Positions 24,527 to 33,176 are shown, counted from the stretch's first letter. The stretch is 64,000 nt of DNA from JALZCH01 sp036387135 (GCA_036387135.1 DASVUH010000025.1:124001-188000); one strand, 5' to 3'. Numbers and translations: made by a program. The notes: generated from the sequence alone by a model not told the origin.

Positions 24527-24558
24527 GAAAGGGCGATAATTTATTGTCGCCTTTTTGT
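24527..24558 (+). terminator. Terminator after the YtxH-like gene
   Basis: GGCGATAA and TTGTCGCC form an 8-bp stem flanked by A and T runs, followed by TTTTTGTTTTT. Confidence 0.8.
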
Positions 24559-24662
24559 TTTTCGCATTGAATTTTGTTGCAAAAAAGCGAATCGAATGTA
24601 AAATCACTTTGGAAATTGGCTGCTTTGCGCCGATTTTTAAAATCGTTTGAGGAAAATAAATA

Positions 24663-25235
24663 ATGCCGGTTTTAGCTTTTCAACTCAGCAGCGAAGCTTC
24701 TCTCTTCTGGATTCTGATAATCATCGCCGTTTGTTTCGCGGTGATGGCGATTTCGATGCTTTCAATTGCGATTGCCGTTTTTCGCGTCGTCGGAATTGTG
24801 CGGCAAGTCCACGAACGAGTCGAACCGCTGATGCAAACCGCCAGTCAAATCAGTCTGCAAGGCAAGGAAATTGCGGCGCAGGGCAAAGAAATCGCCGAGA
24901 AATTCGGCGAAATGTCAGTTCATCTGTCGAGCGCGACAAAGAATTTCTCCGAATCAACCGCGCTCATTCGCGAAGAAGTTGCCGAAATTAAGGCTTTAGT
25001 CAGCGATACTGCCATTACGGCGAAAGAAAAAGTCGCGCTCGTCAGCCGCACGGTTGACCGCACAAACATTCAAGTCCGCGAAACCACCGATTTTATCCAA
25101 ACCAAAGTCGTCGAACCGGCGCGCGAAGTCGCAGCCGTAATGGCTGGTTTGCGAAAAGGCTTGGAAGTTCTCTTTGCGCCGACGCCTCGTCAATTAGACC
25201 GCGTTTATGGTGAGGACGAAATGTTTATCGGCTGA
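24663..25235 (+). CDS. Membrane-anchored coiled-coil protein (DUF948-like)
   Basis: A 190-residue protein with one N-terminal membrane segment (about 13-40) and a long helical domain with GKEIAAQGKEIAEKFGEMSV and further heptads (about 65-160). This layout matches DUF948/YtxG-type proteins that often lie next to YtxH genes, as here. A helper role at the envelope is inferred. The ATG has GAGGAAAATAA upstream. It is followed after seven bases by a short hypothetical gene. Confidence 0.8.
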   Translation: MPVLAFQLSSEASLFWILIIIAVCFAVMAISMLSIAIAVFRVVGIVRQVHERVEPLMQTASQISLQGKEIAAQGKEIAEKFGEMSVHLSSATKNFSESTALIREEVAEIKALVSDTAITAKEKVALVSRTVDRTNIQVRETTDFIQTKVVEPAREVAAVMAGLRKGLEVLFAPTPRQLDRVYGEDEMFIG

Positions 25236-25242
25236 AATCTAA

Positions 25243-25533
25243 ATGTTAATAGCGACATTAATTGAAAAGAAATGGTTATTTAGAAGACTTAATGTTGTTA
25301 CTCCCGATGGGGTTTTTGAAGTCGCTTACGACGGGACGGGTGCCGGATACGAATCTGTTTGGATAGACGGAAACCTTGCTGTTAAAACGACCAGCTATCT
25401 TTGGTACGTTCCCGAATTCAACTTTCAAATCGGCAGTTTGCCCGCGAATATTAATGTTCGGATTTCGTGGAGATTGGCGATTAGTTTTTTCAGTTTAGAA
25501 GTTGACGGACACCAATTATATTCTGAAGAATAG
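25243..25533 (+). CDS. Hypothetical beta-rich protein
   Basis: A 96-residue soluble protein, mostly predicted strands (VTPDGVFEVAYDGTGAG, ESVWIDGNLAVKTTSYLWYV, ISFFSLEVDGHQLYSEE), with no signal peptide and no family I recognise. It lies seven bases after the coiled-coil gene, and a hairpin follows at 25580-25600. Codon use is more A+T-rich than the upstream genes. Confidence 0.7.
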   Translation: MLIATLIEKKWLFRRLNVVTPDGVFEVAYDGTGAGYESVWIDGNLAVKTTSYLWYVPEFNFQIGSLPANINVRISWRLAISFFSLEVDGHQLYSEE

Positions 25534-25579
25534 ACGGAATTGTGTAGCGTTCCAATAATGTGACGCTATTTATGATTGC

Positions 25580-25600
25580 CTCAAAAGGAACGTTTCTGAG
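25580..25600 (+). terminator. Imperfect hairpin related to 26432-26461
   Basis: CTCAAAAGGAACGTTTCTGAG is an imperfect version of the hairpin at 26432-26461, with loop GGAACG instead of GGATCG. Both flank the DUF2071 gene. Confidence 0.45.
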
Positions 25601-25623
25601 ACGCTCTGAGCCGGAATTTCCAA

Positions 25624-26391
25624 ATGGGGTATTATCAGAAGATTATGACCGAGCGTTTACCAAGCACCGAAGATCGTTTATTAGTTCGGGAGCGTCCTTC
25701 GGGAATCCCCGTTATGCATCAATCGTGGGATAAGCTGCTCTTTATGCACTGGGAGATTCCCGTTGAAGAGCTTCGCAAGGTAATACCGGAGCCTTTGATG
25801 ATTGATACTTTTGACGGGAGAGCCTGGATTGCAATAACGCCTTTGACAATCTGGAACGCCAGACCTTCGTTTACGCCTCCGCTTCCTGTTCTAAGTAGAC
25901 TTCACGAGCTGAACGTGCGAACTTACGTTTATTTGAACGGGGTTCCGGGTGTTTGGTTTTTCTCTCTGGATGCTAATAATCCGCTCGCGGTAACAGCCGC
26001 TCGCACATTGTTTAGCTTACCTTATTACAATGCGAGCATAAGCCTCGAAGAAGATGGCGATAGAATTGTCTTCGAGTCAAACCGCAGCGACAATGAGGCG
26101 GAATTCAAAGCAGTTTGGACAATCGGCGCTGATTTGCCAAAGGCTCAGCCCGGTTCTCTCGATTACTTTCTGATTGAACGCTATTGCCTTTACACAACAG
26201 ATAAAGAAAAGATTTACCGCTGCCGCATTCATCATGAACCGTGGCGTTTGCAAATGACCGATAATCTATCTGAATACAAATCAAACATGATTGAAGCAAA
26301 CGGTTTACAAGCGCCGAGCGGCGAACCGCTTTTGCATTGCGGCGGTCCGGTTCACGTAGATGTCTGGTCGCTGGAAGAAGTCGCTGAGTAA
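25624..26391 (+). CDS. DUF2071 (YqjF-like) protein
   Basis: A 255-residue soluble protein with the DUF2071 signature: VMHQSWDKLLFMHWEIPVEE (about 35-54), then PEPLMIDTFDGRAWIAITPL (about 60-79), LHELNVRTYVYLNGVPGVWF (about 98-117) and FSLPYYNASI. The biochemical role of the family is unknown. The ATG at 25624 is used; an ATG at 25645 with AGAAG upstream is equally possible. It stands alone between two similar hairpins. Confidence 0.92.
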   Translation: MGYYQKIMTERLPSTEDRLLVRERPSGIPVMHQSWDKLLFMHWEIPVEELRKVIPEPLMIDTFDGRAWIAITPLTIWNARPSFTPPLPVLSRLHELNVRTYVYLNGVPGVWFFSLDANNPLAVTAARTLFSLPYYNASISLEEDGDRIVFESNRSDNEAEFKAVWTIGADLPKAQPGSLDYFLIERYCLYTTDKEKIYRCRIHHEPWRLQMTDNLSEYKSNMIEANGLQAPSGEPLLHCGGPVHVDVWSLEEVAE

Positions 26392-26431
26392 ATTTAAGAG
26401 ACTGCAAATTAAAGATTAAATCTAATTAAAT

Positions 26432-26469
26432 TAGTCTCAAAAAGGATCGTTTTTGAGACTAATTTTATT
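26432..26469 (+). terminator. Terminator after the DUF2071 gene
   Basis: TAGTCTCAAAAA (26432-26443) pairs without mismatch with TTTTTGAGACTA (26450-26461), loop GGATCG, followed by ATTTTATT. Confidence 0.85.
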
Positions 26470-26514
26470 ATCGTGAACCAAAAGCAATTTGATATAAAGG
26501 CTCTGTCACTAGAG

Positions 26515-27951
26515 ATGAAAAATCAAAGGCGTATGCTGAATAAGGTATTTAACTCTACTCTTCAAATTTGTACCTTTCTAACATTAACGTTTTTGTGTGT
26601 TTGCAACCTTTGCGCTCAATCACCGGTTGACGTTAATCGAAAATTTACTCCTGAAGAATTGATTAAGGACGTTGATTTTTACGTCAAAACCGTCGAAGAA
26701 ACTCACGTCAAACCATTCGTCCATATTTCGAGAAACCGGTGGCGAAAGCAGGCTGATCAAATTAAATTGCGGATTGCACAACAAGGAGCAATGACCCAAC
26801 AAGAGTTTTGGCTGCTCTTTGCGCCTCTGGTCAGCTCAATCCAGGATAGACACAGCGTTATCGTTGAACCGCGTTTTTTCATTCCCAATAATCCAACCAA
26901 ATATCTCCCCGTCCGCGCTGTTTATGTTGATGGGAAAGTAGTGGTCACAAGCTCTGTCGCCGACTTAAAAATCCCGAAAGGTGCCGTGATAACCTCGGTC
27001 AACGGTATCGAGAGTAATGAAATCGTCCGAAAATTGAGCAGTTATGTTTACGGGGTTGAGAAAGAAAGAATACGGGGCGCCGCAGAATGGTTGTGGATCG
27101 GCGCGGCAGAAGTTTATGGAAAACCGGAAAGTTTTCTTCTCACTTTCGCAGATGGTACAAAGCAGGAAGTTAAGGGACTAACCGTGTCTGAAATAATTAA
27201 CAGAGAAAGGGCGGCAAGTGTCAATCAGCCGAAGGCGAGCGATTCGCCTCTTGTGCTGAAGTTTCTCGATAAAGACATCGCTTATCTGAATGCTTCTACT
27301 TTCGAGTACGATTTAGAAAAATACAAGGCGATTCTCAAAGACATTTTTACGCAGATTAAAGCATCCGGGGCGAGGAATTTAATAATTGATTTAAGAAGCA
27401 ATACAGGCGGCAATTCCACACTCGGCAACGCGTTGATTAATATGTTCAACCGGAAGTCTATTAAACACTATTCATCGAAATGGAAAAGAAGTATTCAGTA
27501 TGCGGAGGAGTTGAAGAGCGACGGAGCGCCGATTCCGAATCATTACTTAACCCTAAATCCGGGAGAATTTTATGTTTCCAAAGCCGAGACCGTTAATCCA
27601 ACGGAAAATCCTTTACGCTTTAATGGACAAGTGTACGTCCTGAGTTCAAAAGAAACTTTTTCGAGCGGGCAGATGTTTCTTGGATTAGTAAAGGACAATA
27701 AATTAGCCAAAATAATTGGCGAAGAAACAAGCACTCCGGCTTGCTTTCCCGGCGAACATTACAGATTTAACTTGCCTAATTCGAGGTTGCGTGTAATGAC
27801 ATCGGTCAAATACTGGATGACGCCCGGCGGTTGTAAAAGTGGGCGAGGAGTCGTGCCGGATGTCATGGTAACAGAACGCCTTGAAGATTATTTGACCGGA
27901 AGGGATCGAATTTTAGAAACAGCTTTAAGCTCAATCAAACGAAAACGGTAA
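26515..27951 (+). CDS. Secreted S41-family (C-terminal processing-like) peptidase
   Basis: About 478 residues. I start at ATG 26515; an in-frame GTG at 26473 would extend the N-terminus. A signal peptide (FLTLTFLCVCNLCAQ) leads into an N-terminal helical domain, a PDZ-like segment (KIPKGAVITSVNGIESNEIV, about 160-179) and the S41 core. The core has ARNLIIDLRSNTGGNSTLGN (about 290-309) and the nucleophile region SSKETFSSGQMFLGLVKD (about 378-395, Ser within TFSSG). It is likely periplasmic or extracellular. It stands alone and is followed by the ileS leader region. Confidence 0.9.
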   Translation: MKNQRRMLNKVFNSTLQICTFLTLTFLCVCNLCAQSPVDVNRKFTPEELIKDVDFYVKTVEETHVKPFVHISRNRWRKQADQIKLRIAQQGAMTQQEFWLLFAPLVSSIQDRHSVIVEPRFFIPNNPTKYLPVRAVYVDGKVVVTSSVADLKIPKGAVITSVNGIESNEIVRKLSSYVYGVEKERIRGAAEWLWIGAAEVYGKPESFLLTFADGTKQEVKGLTVSEIINRERAASVNQPKASDSPLVLKFLDKDIAYLNASTFEYDLEKYKAILKDIFTQIKASGARNLIIDLRSNTGGNSTLGNALINMFNRKSIKHYSSKWKRSIQYAEELKSDGAPIPNHYLTLNPGEFYVSKAETVNPTENPLRFNGQVYVLSSKETFSSGQMFLGLVKDNKLAKIIGEETSTPACFPGEHYRFNLPNSRLRVMTSVKYWMTPGGCKSGRGVVPDVMVTERLEDYLTGRDRILETALSSIKRKR

Positions 27952-28019
27952 CTAACATTCTAAAAAAACAAATATTTTTCAGTACCGCATTATTAGGACA
28001 CTACATAGAATTGATAAAA

Positions 28020-28048
28020 TTGACTAAATGAAAAATTATTGGCATAAA
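28020..28048 (+). promoter_or_regulatory. Candidate promoter of the ileS leader
   Basis: TTGACT (28020-28025), a 17-base spacer and CATAAA (28043-28048) form a plausible sigma70 promoter. The start of transcription would fall close to the leader ORF at 28064, which leaves a very short untranslated part. Confidence 0.4.
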
Positions 28049-28063
28049 TAAACTGAAGAATTT

Positions 28064-28129
28064 ATGAAAAACGGCTTTAACATAATTATCATCGGCGTTA
28101 AAAGGGACTTTGCTGTTTCAAGCGGCTGA
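28064..28129 (+). CDS. Putative ileS leader peptide with four consecutive Ile codons
   Basis: A 21-codon ORF begins MKNGFNIIIIGVKR, with the isoleucine run coded by ATA ATT ATC ATC (28082-28093), and ends at TGA 28127-28129. A GAAGAA ribosome-binding sequence lies 4 to 9 bases upstream. It is followed by a hairpin set and then by isoleucyl-tRNA synthetase. This is the classical layout of a leader peptide that lets a ribosome sense charged tRNA-Ile. The frame is too short for ordinary gene finding. The reading is seen directly; the regulatory role is inferred from the layout. Confidence 0.75.
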   Translation: MKNGFNIIIIGVKRDFAVSSG

Positions 28130-28200
28130 GTTGAAGCTAAAGTTTTGCAAGTGCGAAAGTCCCAAGTCTTAAAGAAAAGGCTTGGGACTTTTGAATTTTA
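28104..28200 (+). promoter_or_regulatory. Transcription attenuator upstream of ileS
   Basis: Segment 1 (28104-28113, GGGACTTTGC) lies inside the leader ORF and can pair with segment 2 (28153-28163, 10 bp with one bulge). Segment 2 can instead pair with segment 3 (28181-28192) in a stem of at least 15 bp (from 28156 to 28191, loop AAAGAA) followed by a T-rich stretch, which makes an intrinsic terminator. The two structures exclude each other. Pausing at the Ile codons would leave segment 1 free and favour read-through into ileS; rapid translation would cover segment 1 and allow termination. Confidence 0.7.
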
Positions 28201-28239
28201 GAACGGTTAAACTTAGACTGAATTTTGATTTATAAACGT

Positions 28240-31176
28240 ATGACCGAATTTTTAGATTTAAAAAAGACAGTTAATCTTCCTAAAACCAATTTTTCTCAAA
28301 AGGCTAATCTCGCGCAGAGCGAACCGGCTCGTCTGGCGAAATGGAAACAGACGGGTTTGTACGAATTGATTCGGGAATCTCGCAAAAACGCGGAAAAATT
28401 TATTCTCCACGACGGTCCGCCGTATGCCAACGCCGATATTCACATCGGGACGGCGCTCAATAAAATCCTGAAAGATTTTATTGTTAAATCGCGCACGATG
28501 ATGGGCTTTGACGCGCCTTATGTGCCGGGCTACGACTGTCACGGTTTGCCGATTGAAAAGAAAGTCGAAGAAAAGCTGGCGGAAAAAGGCAAAAACAAAG
28601 CCGATATTCCGACGAAAACTTTCCGCCGCATCTGCCGCGAACACGCTTCGACCGCGATGAATTCGCAGACGCGCGATTTTAAGCGGCTCGGCGTTTTCGG
28701 CGAGTGGGAAAATCCTTATTTAACGATGGCGCACGAATACGAATCGGAAACCGCGCGTCTTTTCGGGAAATTTCTGGAACGCGGTTTTGTTTATAAAGGC
28801 GCGCGTCCGGTTTATTGGTGCATTCACGATCAAACGGCGCTCGCCGAAGCTGAGGTCGAATATAAACTGCACACTTCGCCTTCGGTTTACGTCCGTTTTC
28901 CGCTCAAAGGCGACGGCTCGCAGATTGACGAGGCACTGGCGGGCAAAAAAGTTAATTTCGTGATTTGGACGACGACTCCGTGGACGCTTCCGTCAAACCT
29001 GGGAATCGCCGTGAATCCCGATTTTGAATACGCTGCCGTAGAAAACGGTGACGAAGTTTTGATTATTGCTTCTGAGTTAGTCGGTTTTGCCGTCGTCAAA
29101 TGCGGTTTGGGCGGCGTTGATGAAAATGGCGAACGGCAGATGCCAAATATTTTAGCGAAATTTCCGGGTTCAAAATTAGAAGGACTCTGGGCGCGGCATC
29201 CATGGATAAATCGAGATTCGCTGTTGATGAACGGCGATCACGTAACTCTGGGCGGAGAATCCGACGCTGAAACAGAATTAGATGTCTCCGAGGCGCGCGA
29301 CCGCAAAGAAACGAGCAAAGCCGGAACCGGATTGGTTCATACCGCGCCCGGTCACGGTCACGACGATTTTTTGATGGGTAAAAAATACGGGCTGGAAATC
29401 TACTGCCCGGTTGATAACGCCGGACGTTTTACGCCCGAAGTCGAAAATTTCGCGGGCGAAACCGTTTTTCAAGCGAATCCGAAAATCGTTGATTTTTTGC
29501 AGGCAAACGGCTCTTTGCTGTTTTCCGAAAAATATGAACATCGTTATCCGCATTGCTGGCGCTGCAAAAATCCGGTTATTTTCCGCGCCACGCCGCAATG
29601 GTTTATCTCGATGGATGCGGGCGAAAACGGCAGTTTGCGCCAGATGGCTTTGAACGAAATCAAAAACGTCAACTGGCTGCCCGCGTGGGGCGAAGACCGG
29701 ATGCGAAATATGGTTTCCGGTCGTCCCGATTGGTGCGTTTCGCGCCAGCGCGTCTGGGGCGTCCCGATTCCCGTTTTTTATTGCGCGGGCTGTGAACGCG
29801 AAGTCGCGACGCCGGAAATCGTCAATCACGTCGCAGATATTTTTCGTAAAGAAACTGCCGACGCCTGGTACGAGCGCGAAGCGAGCGAGCTGCTGCCGGA
29901 AGGTTTTACGTGCGGCGAATGCGGCTCGGCTGAATTTCGCAAAGAAAGCGATATTTTGGACGTTTGGTTCGATTCCGGCTCATCGTGCGTCGCGGTTTTG
30001 GAAACGCGAGAAAATCTGGAATTTCCCGCCGATGTTTACATCGAAGGCGGCGACCAATATCGCGGCTGGTTTAATTCGTCGCTGATGCTCGGACTCGCCG
30101 CGCACAATCGCGCGCCTTATAAAAACGTTTTAACGCACGGCTGGGTTGTTGACGGCGAAGGCAGAAAACAATCGAAATCCGTCGGAAATACAACGCCGCC
30201 CGATGAAATTATCAAACAATCCGGCGCGGAAATTTTGCGTTTATGGGCTTCGGCGGTTGATTACACCGAAGACGTGCGTTGTTCCGGCGAAATCTTGCAG
30301 CGCGTTACGGACGCTTATCGCAAAATCCGCAATACGATGCGTTTTGCGCTCGGAAATCTCGATGGTTTCAATCCCGAAAAAGATGCGATTGAGAATCCGA
30401 TTCTGCAATATTCCGGCGGCAAAGATGTCGAAGAAATTGAAGAGCTTCTGGAAATTGACCGCTGGGCGCTGGGCGAATTGGACGCGGTAACGGAAAAAGT
30501 TTTGGCGGGTTATCAAAATTTTGATTTTCAAGCTGTTTATCACACGCTTTACAATTTCTGCACCGTGACGCTTTCGGCGCGTTATTTCGACATTATCAAG
30601 GACCGGCTTTACACTGCCGCGCCGCGCTCGCACGCGCGTCGTTCGGCTCAGACGGCTTTGTACAAAATTGCAGACGTTTCGGCTCGTCTGCTCGCGCCGG
30701 TTCTGGCGTTTACGGCAGACGAAATCTGGGAGAATTTGCCCGGTCAGACCGAAGCGTCGGTTCACATCGCGCGTTTTCCGCAAGCTTCCGGCAAGCGCGA
30801 GGAAATGTTGTCAGAGCGCTGGGAACGCTTGTTTTCGGTGCGCGACGTTGTTTTGAAAAAGCTCGAAGAAGCGCGCAACGAAAAATTAATCGGCTCGTCG
30901 CTCGAAGCGAAAGTCGTTTTGGAGACGAGCGGCGATCTTTTGGATTTGTTGCGGCAATATGCCCACGATTTGCGGTTCGTTTTCATCGTTTCGCAAGTCG
31001 AATTAAAAGAAGCGGACAATTTGCACGTTCGCATCGTCAAAGCGGAAGGCGAAAAATGCGAGCGCTGCTGGAATTATTCGACTCATGTCGGCGAATCAGA
31101 CAGTTATCCGACCGTTTGTGAACGCTGCGCGCCGGTTTTAGCTGAAATCCAGAACACGGAAAACGCAGCGGTTTAA
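28240..31176 (+). CDS. ileS: Isoleucyl-tRNA synthetase
   Basis: A 978-residue class Ia synthetase that charges tRNA-Ile. The HIGH-type motif is seen in HDGPPYANADIHIGTAL (about 57-73), the editing domain in the middle contains VIWTTTPWTLPSNLG, and the KMSKS-type loop reads GRKQSKSVGN (about 643-652, Gln in place of Met). The anticodon-binding domain follows, and a C-terminal zinc knuckle uses CERCWNY and CERCAPV (about 937-970). I use ATG 28240; the frame opens at 28225. It is preceded by an Ile-codon leader peptide and attenuator and followed by a retropepsin-like gene, lspA and lgt. Confidence 0.97.
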   Translation: MTEFLDLKKTVNLPKTNFSQKANLAQSEPARLAKWKQTGLYELIRESRKNAEKFILHDGPPYANADIHIGTALNKILKDFIVKSRTMMGFDAPYVPGYDCHGLPIEKKVEEKLAEKGKNKADIPTKTFRRICREHASTAMNSQTRDFKRLGVFGEWENPYLTMAHEYESETARLFGKFLERGFVYKGARPVYWCIHDQTALAEAEVEYKLHTSPSVYVRFPLKGDGSQIDEALAGKKVNFVIWTTTPWTLPSNLGIAVNPDFEYAAVENGDEVLIIASELVGFAVVKCGLGGVDENGERQMPNILAKFPGSKLEGLWARHPWINRDSLLMNGDHVTLGGESDAETELDVSEARDRKETSKAGTGLVHTAPGHGHDDFLMGKKYGLEIYCPVDNAGRFTPEVENFAGETVFQANPKIVDFLQANGSLLFSEKYEHRYPHCWRCKNPVIFRATPQWFISMDAGENGSLRQMALNEIKNVNWLPAWGEDRMRNMVSGRPDWCVSRQRVWGVPIPVFYCAGCEREVATPEIVNHVADIFRKETADAWYEREASELLPEGFTCGECGSAEFRKESDILDVWFDSGSSCVAVLETRENLEFPADVYIEGGDQYRGWFNSSLMLGLAAHNRAPYKNVLTHGWVVDGEGRKQSKSVGNTTPPDEIIKQSGAEILRLWASAVDYTEDVRCSGEILQRVTDAYRKIRNTMRFALGNLDGFNPEKDAIENPILQYSGGKDVEEIEELLEIDRWALGELDAVTEKVLAGYQNFDFQAVYHTLYNFCTVTLSARYFDIIKDRLYTAAPRSHARRSAQTALYKIADVSARLLAPVLAFTADEIWENLPGQTEASVHIARFPQASGKREEMLSERWERLFSVRDVVLKKLEEARNEKLIGSSLEAKVVLETSGDLLDLLRQYAHDLRFVFIVSQVELKEADNLHVRIVKAEGEKCERCWNYSTHVGESDSYPTVCERCAPVLAEIQNTENAAV

Positions 31177-31247
31177 AGAGAATGTTGTTGATAAAAACGA
31201 AAAACGAGAAGCGGCGAAAAATCGAGTATCAAACCGGAGTGAATGAA

Positions 31248-31667
31248 ATGGGATTAGTTTTTGCCGAAATAGAGCTTTTCAATGCCGGCGAGATGTATGA
31301 TTTTCGCAAAGGTTTAATCGCGGAGGAAAACGTCAAGCGCGTTAAAGTTAAATCGCTGGTTGATTCAGGCTCATTTATGCTGGCGATTAACGATGAGATT
31401 CGCAATCAGCTTGATTTGCCTTTGCTTGAAAAGCAATTTTCGGTTTTAGCTGACGAAACGCAAATTGAAGTCGAAGTTGTCGGACCGATTGAAGTTCGTT
31501 TTGAAAATCGCCGGACGACCTGCGACGCGGTTATCATTCCGCACAGCAGAGACGTTTTGCTGGGCGCAATTCCGATGGAAGATATGGACGTTTTAATTGA
31601 CCCGCGACAGCAAAAGTTGGTCGTTAATCCCAAACATCCGTATGTTGCCACCAAATATTTGAAATAA
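31248..31667 (+). CDS. Retropepsin-like aspartic protease
   Basis: A 139-residue protein of the clan AA single-domain aspartic protease type. The active-site motif is VKSLVDSGSFMLAINDEI (about 37-54, DSG in place of DTG), and the hydrophobic-hydrophobic-Gly element appears in RDVLLGAIPMEDMDVLIDP (about 105-123). It would act as a dimer. The ATG at 31248 has GGAG upstream; the frame opens at 31182. It has no signal peptide. It lies between ileS and lspA in a tight plus-strand run, four bases before the lspA start. Confidence 0.85.
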   Translation: MGLVFAEIELFNAGEMYDFRKGLIAEENVKRVKVKSLVDSGSFMLAINDEIRNQLDLPLLEKQFSVLADETQIEVEVVGPIEVRFENRRTTCDAVIIPHSRDVLLGAIPMEDMDVLIDPRQQKLVVNPKHPYVATKYLK

Positions 31668-31671
31668 ATTT

Positions 31672-32226
31672 GTGAACAAAAAAACAATTTACTGGAAACT
31701 CGGTTATCTCTTTGCGGCGTTCGGCGTCTTTTTGATTGATCAGGCGGCAAAGGCTTGGGCGCGGAAAACTTTGCGTTTCGGCGACGAGGTAAACGTTATT
31801 CCGAATTTTCTGAATTTCATTTACGCCGAAAACCCCGGAGTCGCTTTCAGCCAATTTGCCGACGGCGGCGACACCGGACGCTGGGTGCTCGCGGCTGTCG
31901 CCGGATTAGCGACCGCGTTTGTGCTTTATTATTTCTGGCGCACGCCGAGAGACAACGACCGCCTTCTCGGCGCGTGCGCGATGCTGCTTGCCGGAATTGT
32001 CGGCAATTTAACCGACCGCGTGCGGCTCGGTTATGTCATTGATTTTATTGACGTGCAGTTTGGAAACTGGCATTACCCGACTTTTAACGTTGCCGATTCG
32101 GCAATCTGCATCGGTGCCGGATTGTTGATTTTGGATTTATTTTTCAATCGGAAATCTGAAAATGCTGAAGCGGGAAAACAAGCTCAAGCCGTGGCAGGCA
32201 GCGGAAAACCGGAATCCGAAATCTAA
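31672..32226 (+). CDS. lspA: Lipoprotein signal peptidase (signal peptidase II)
   Basis: A 184-residue inner-membrane aspartic protease that cleaves prolipoproteins after lipidation. Four membrane segments fill residues 8-170. The motifs AENPGVAFSQF (about 52-62), GNLTDRVRLGYVIDFI (about 107-122, first catalytic Asp) and FNVADSAICIG (second catalytic Asp, about 138) are complete. The start is GTG 31672, four bases after the preceding stop. It precedes lgt, the enzyme acting one step earlier on the same substrates. Confidence 0.97.
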   Translation: MNKKTIYWKLGYLFAAFGVFLIDQAAKAWARKTLRFGDEVNVIPNFLNFIYAENPGVAFSQFADGGDTGRWVLAAVAGLATAFVLYYFWRTPRDNDRLLGACAMLLAGIVGNLTDRVRLGYVIDFIDVQFGNWHYPTFNVADSAICIGAGLLILDLFFNRKSENAEAGKQAQAVAGSGKPESEI

Positions 32227-32241
32227 AATCCAACATCGAAT

Positions 32242-33063
32242 ATGTATCCAGAATTATTCCGCATCGGCGATTTTCCGATTCACACTTACGGCATTATGCT
32301 GGCGGCGGCGCTGCTGGTGGGGCTTTTCGCCGCCGCGCGGCTCGGAAAACATGATGGTTTGCCGCCTGAAAGAATTTACGATTTGGGTTTGTGGATTTTG
32401 ATTGCCGGGCTGCTCGGCTCAAAGCTTCTGTTGTTTGTTGTTGATGAAGAATATCGCGCGAATCCGGGCAGATTTTTCTCGCTCGATTTTCTGCGTTCGG
32501 GCGGAGTTTATTACGGCGGTTTTTTGGGCGGCTTGGTGGCGACTTGGCTTTTGATTCGGCGCTATAAACTGCCGTTTTGGAAAGTAACGGATGCGCTTGT
32601 GCCGGGACTCGCGCTCGGACAGGCAATCGGGCGGCAGGGCTGTTTCGCCGCCGGATGTTGCTACGGAAAGGAAACTCATTCGATTTTCGGCGTGCATTTC
32701 GGCGAAGCCGGACATTTAAACACCGGAGTTCCGTATGAAGATGCGATGGGCAATCCGCTTTATCTGCATCCGACACAGCTTTACGAATCGTTTGCGATGA
32801 TTGCGGTTTTCACCGTTCTTTATTTTCTCCATCGCCGCAAGAAATTTGACGGGCAAATTCTCATCACTTATATGATTTTTTACCCGTTGATTCGTTTTAC
32901 GATTGAGTTTTTCCGGGGCGACCCGCGCGGCGATCTTTTCGGAATGTCGAGTTTGACCGGACTTTCGACTTCTCAAATTATCAGTTTGCTGGTTGCTATC
33001 GGCGCGTTTATTTTCTTGATTTTGCGGCTCAGAAAAATCAAAGCTGTTGAAGCTGCCACTTAA
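32242..33063 (+). CDS. lgt: Prolipoprotein diacylglyceryl transferase
   Basis: A 273-residue inner-membrane enzyme that transfers diacylglycerol from phosphatidylglycerol to the lipobox Cys of prolipoproteins. Seven membrane segments, the YGIMLAAALLVGLFAA helix, SGGVYYGGFLGGL (about 89-101), the Lgt signature GLALGQAIGRQGCFAAGCCYG (within about 122-143) and HPTQLYESF (about 175-183) are all present. The ATG at 32242 is 15 bases after lspA. The large number of lipoproteins in this window (cupredoxin-like, DUF305, TlpA-like) fits need for Lgt/Lsp. Confidence 0.97.
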   Translation: MYPELFRIGDFPIHTYGIMLAAALLVGLFAAARLGKHDGLPPERIYDLGLWILIAGLLGSKLLLFVVDEEYRANPGRFFSLDFLRSGGVYYGGFLGGLVATWLLIRRYKLPFWKVTDALVPGLALGQAIGRQGCFAAGCCYGKETHSIFGVHFGEAGHLNTGVPYEDAMGNPLYLHPTQLYESFAMIAVFTVLYFLHRRKKFDGQILITYMIFYPLIRFTIEFFRGDPRGDLFGMSSLTGLSTSQIISLLVAIGAFIFLILRLRKIKAVEAAT

Positions 33064-33070
33064 TATTTCA

Positions 33071-33164
33071 CCGCCGAGACGCAGAGACGCCGAGAAAAGA
33101 ACAAAAGTTTTATTCTGTTGTCTCAAACTCTTTTTCTAAACTCTGCGTCTCTGCGTCTCGGCGG
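33071..33164. repeat. STRR-like inverted repeat, 8-base units
   Basis: Right arm 33141-33164 is three 8-base units (CTCTGCGT, CTCTGCGT, CTCGGCGG). The left arm 33071-33094 is its reverse complement with one mismatch. It occupies the spacer between lgt and the pseudouridine synthase. Confidence 0.88.
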
Positions 33165-33176
33165 TTTAACTTTAGT

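Noticed and set aside
27952..28240. T-box riboswitch upstream of ileS
   Set aside because: There is no T-box AGGGTGGNACCGCG-like sequence; the translated Ile run and three-segment pairing explain the region better.
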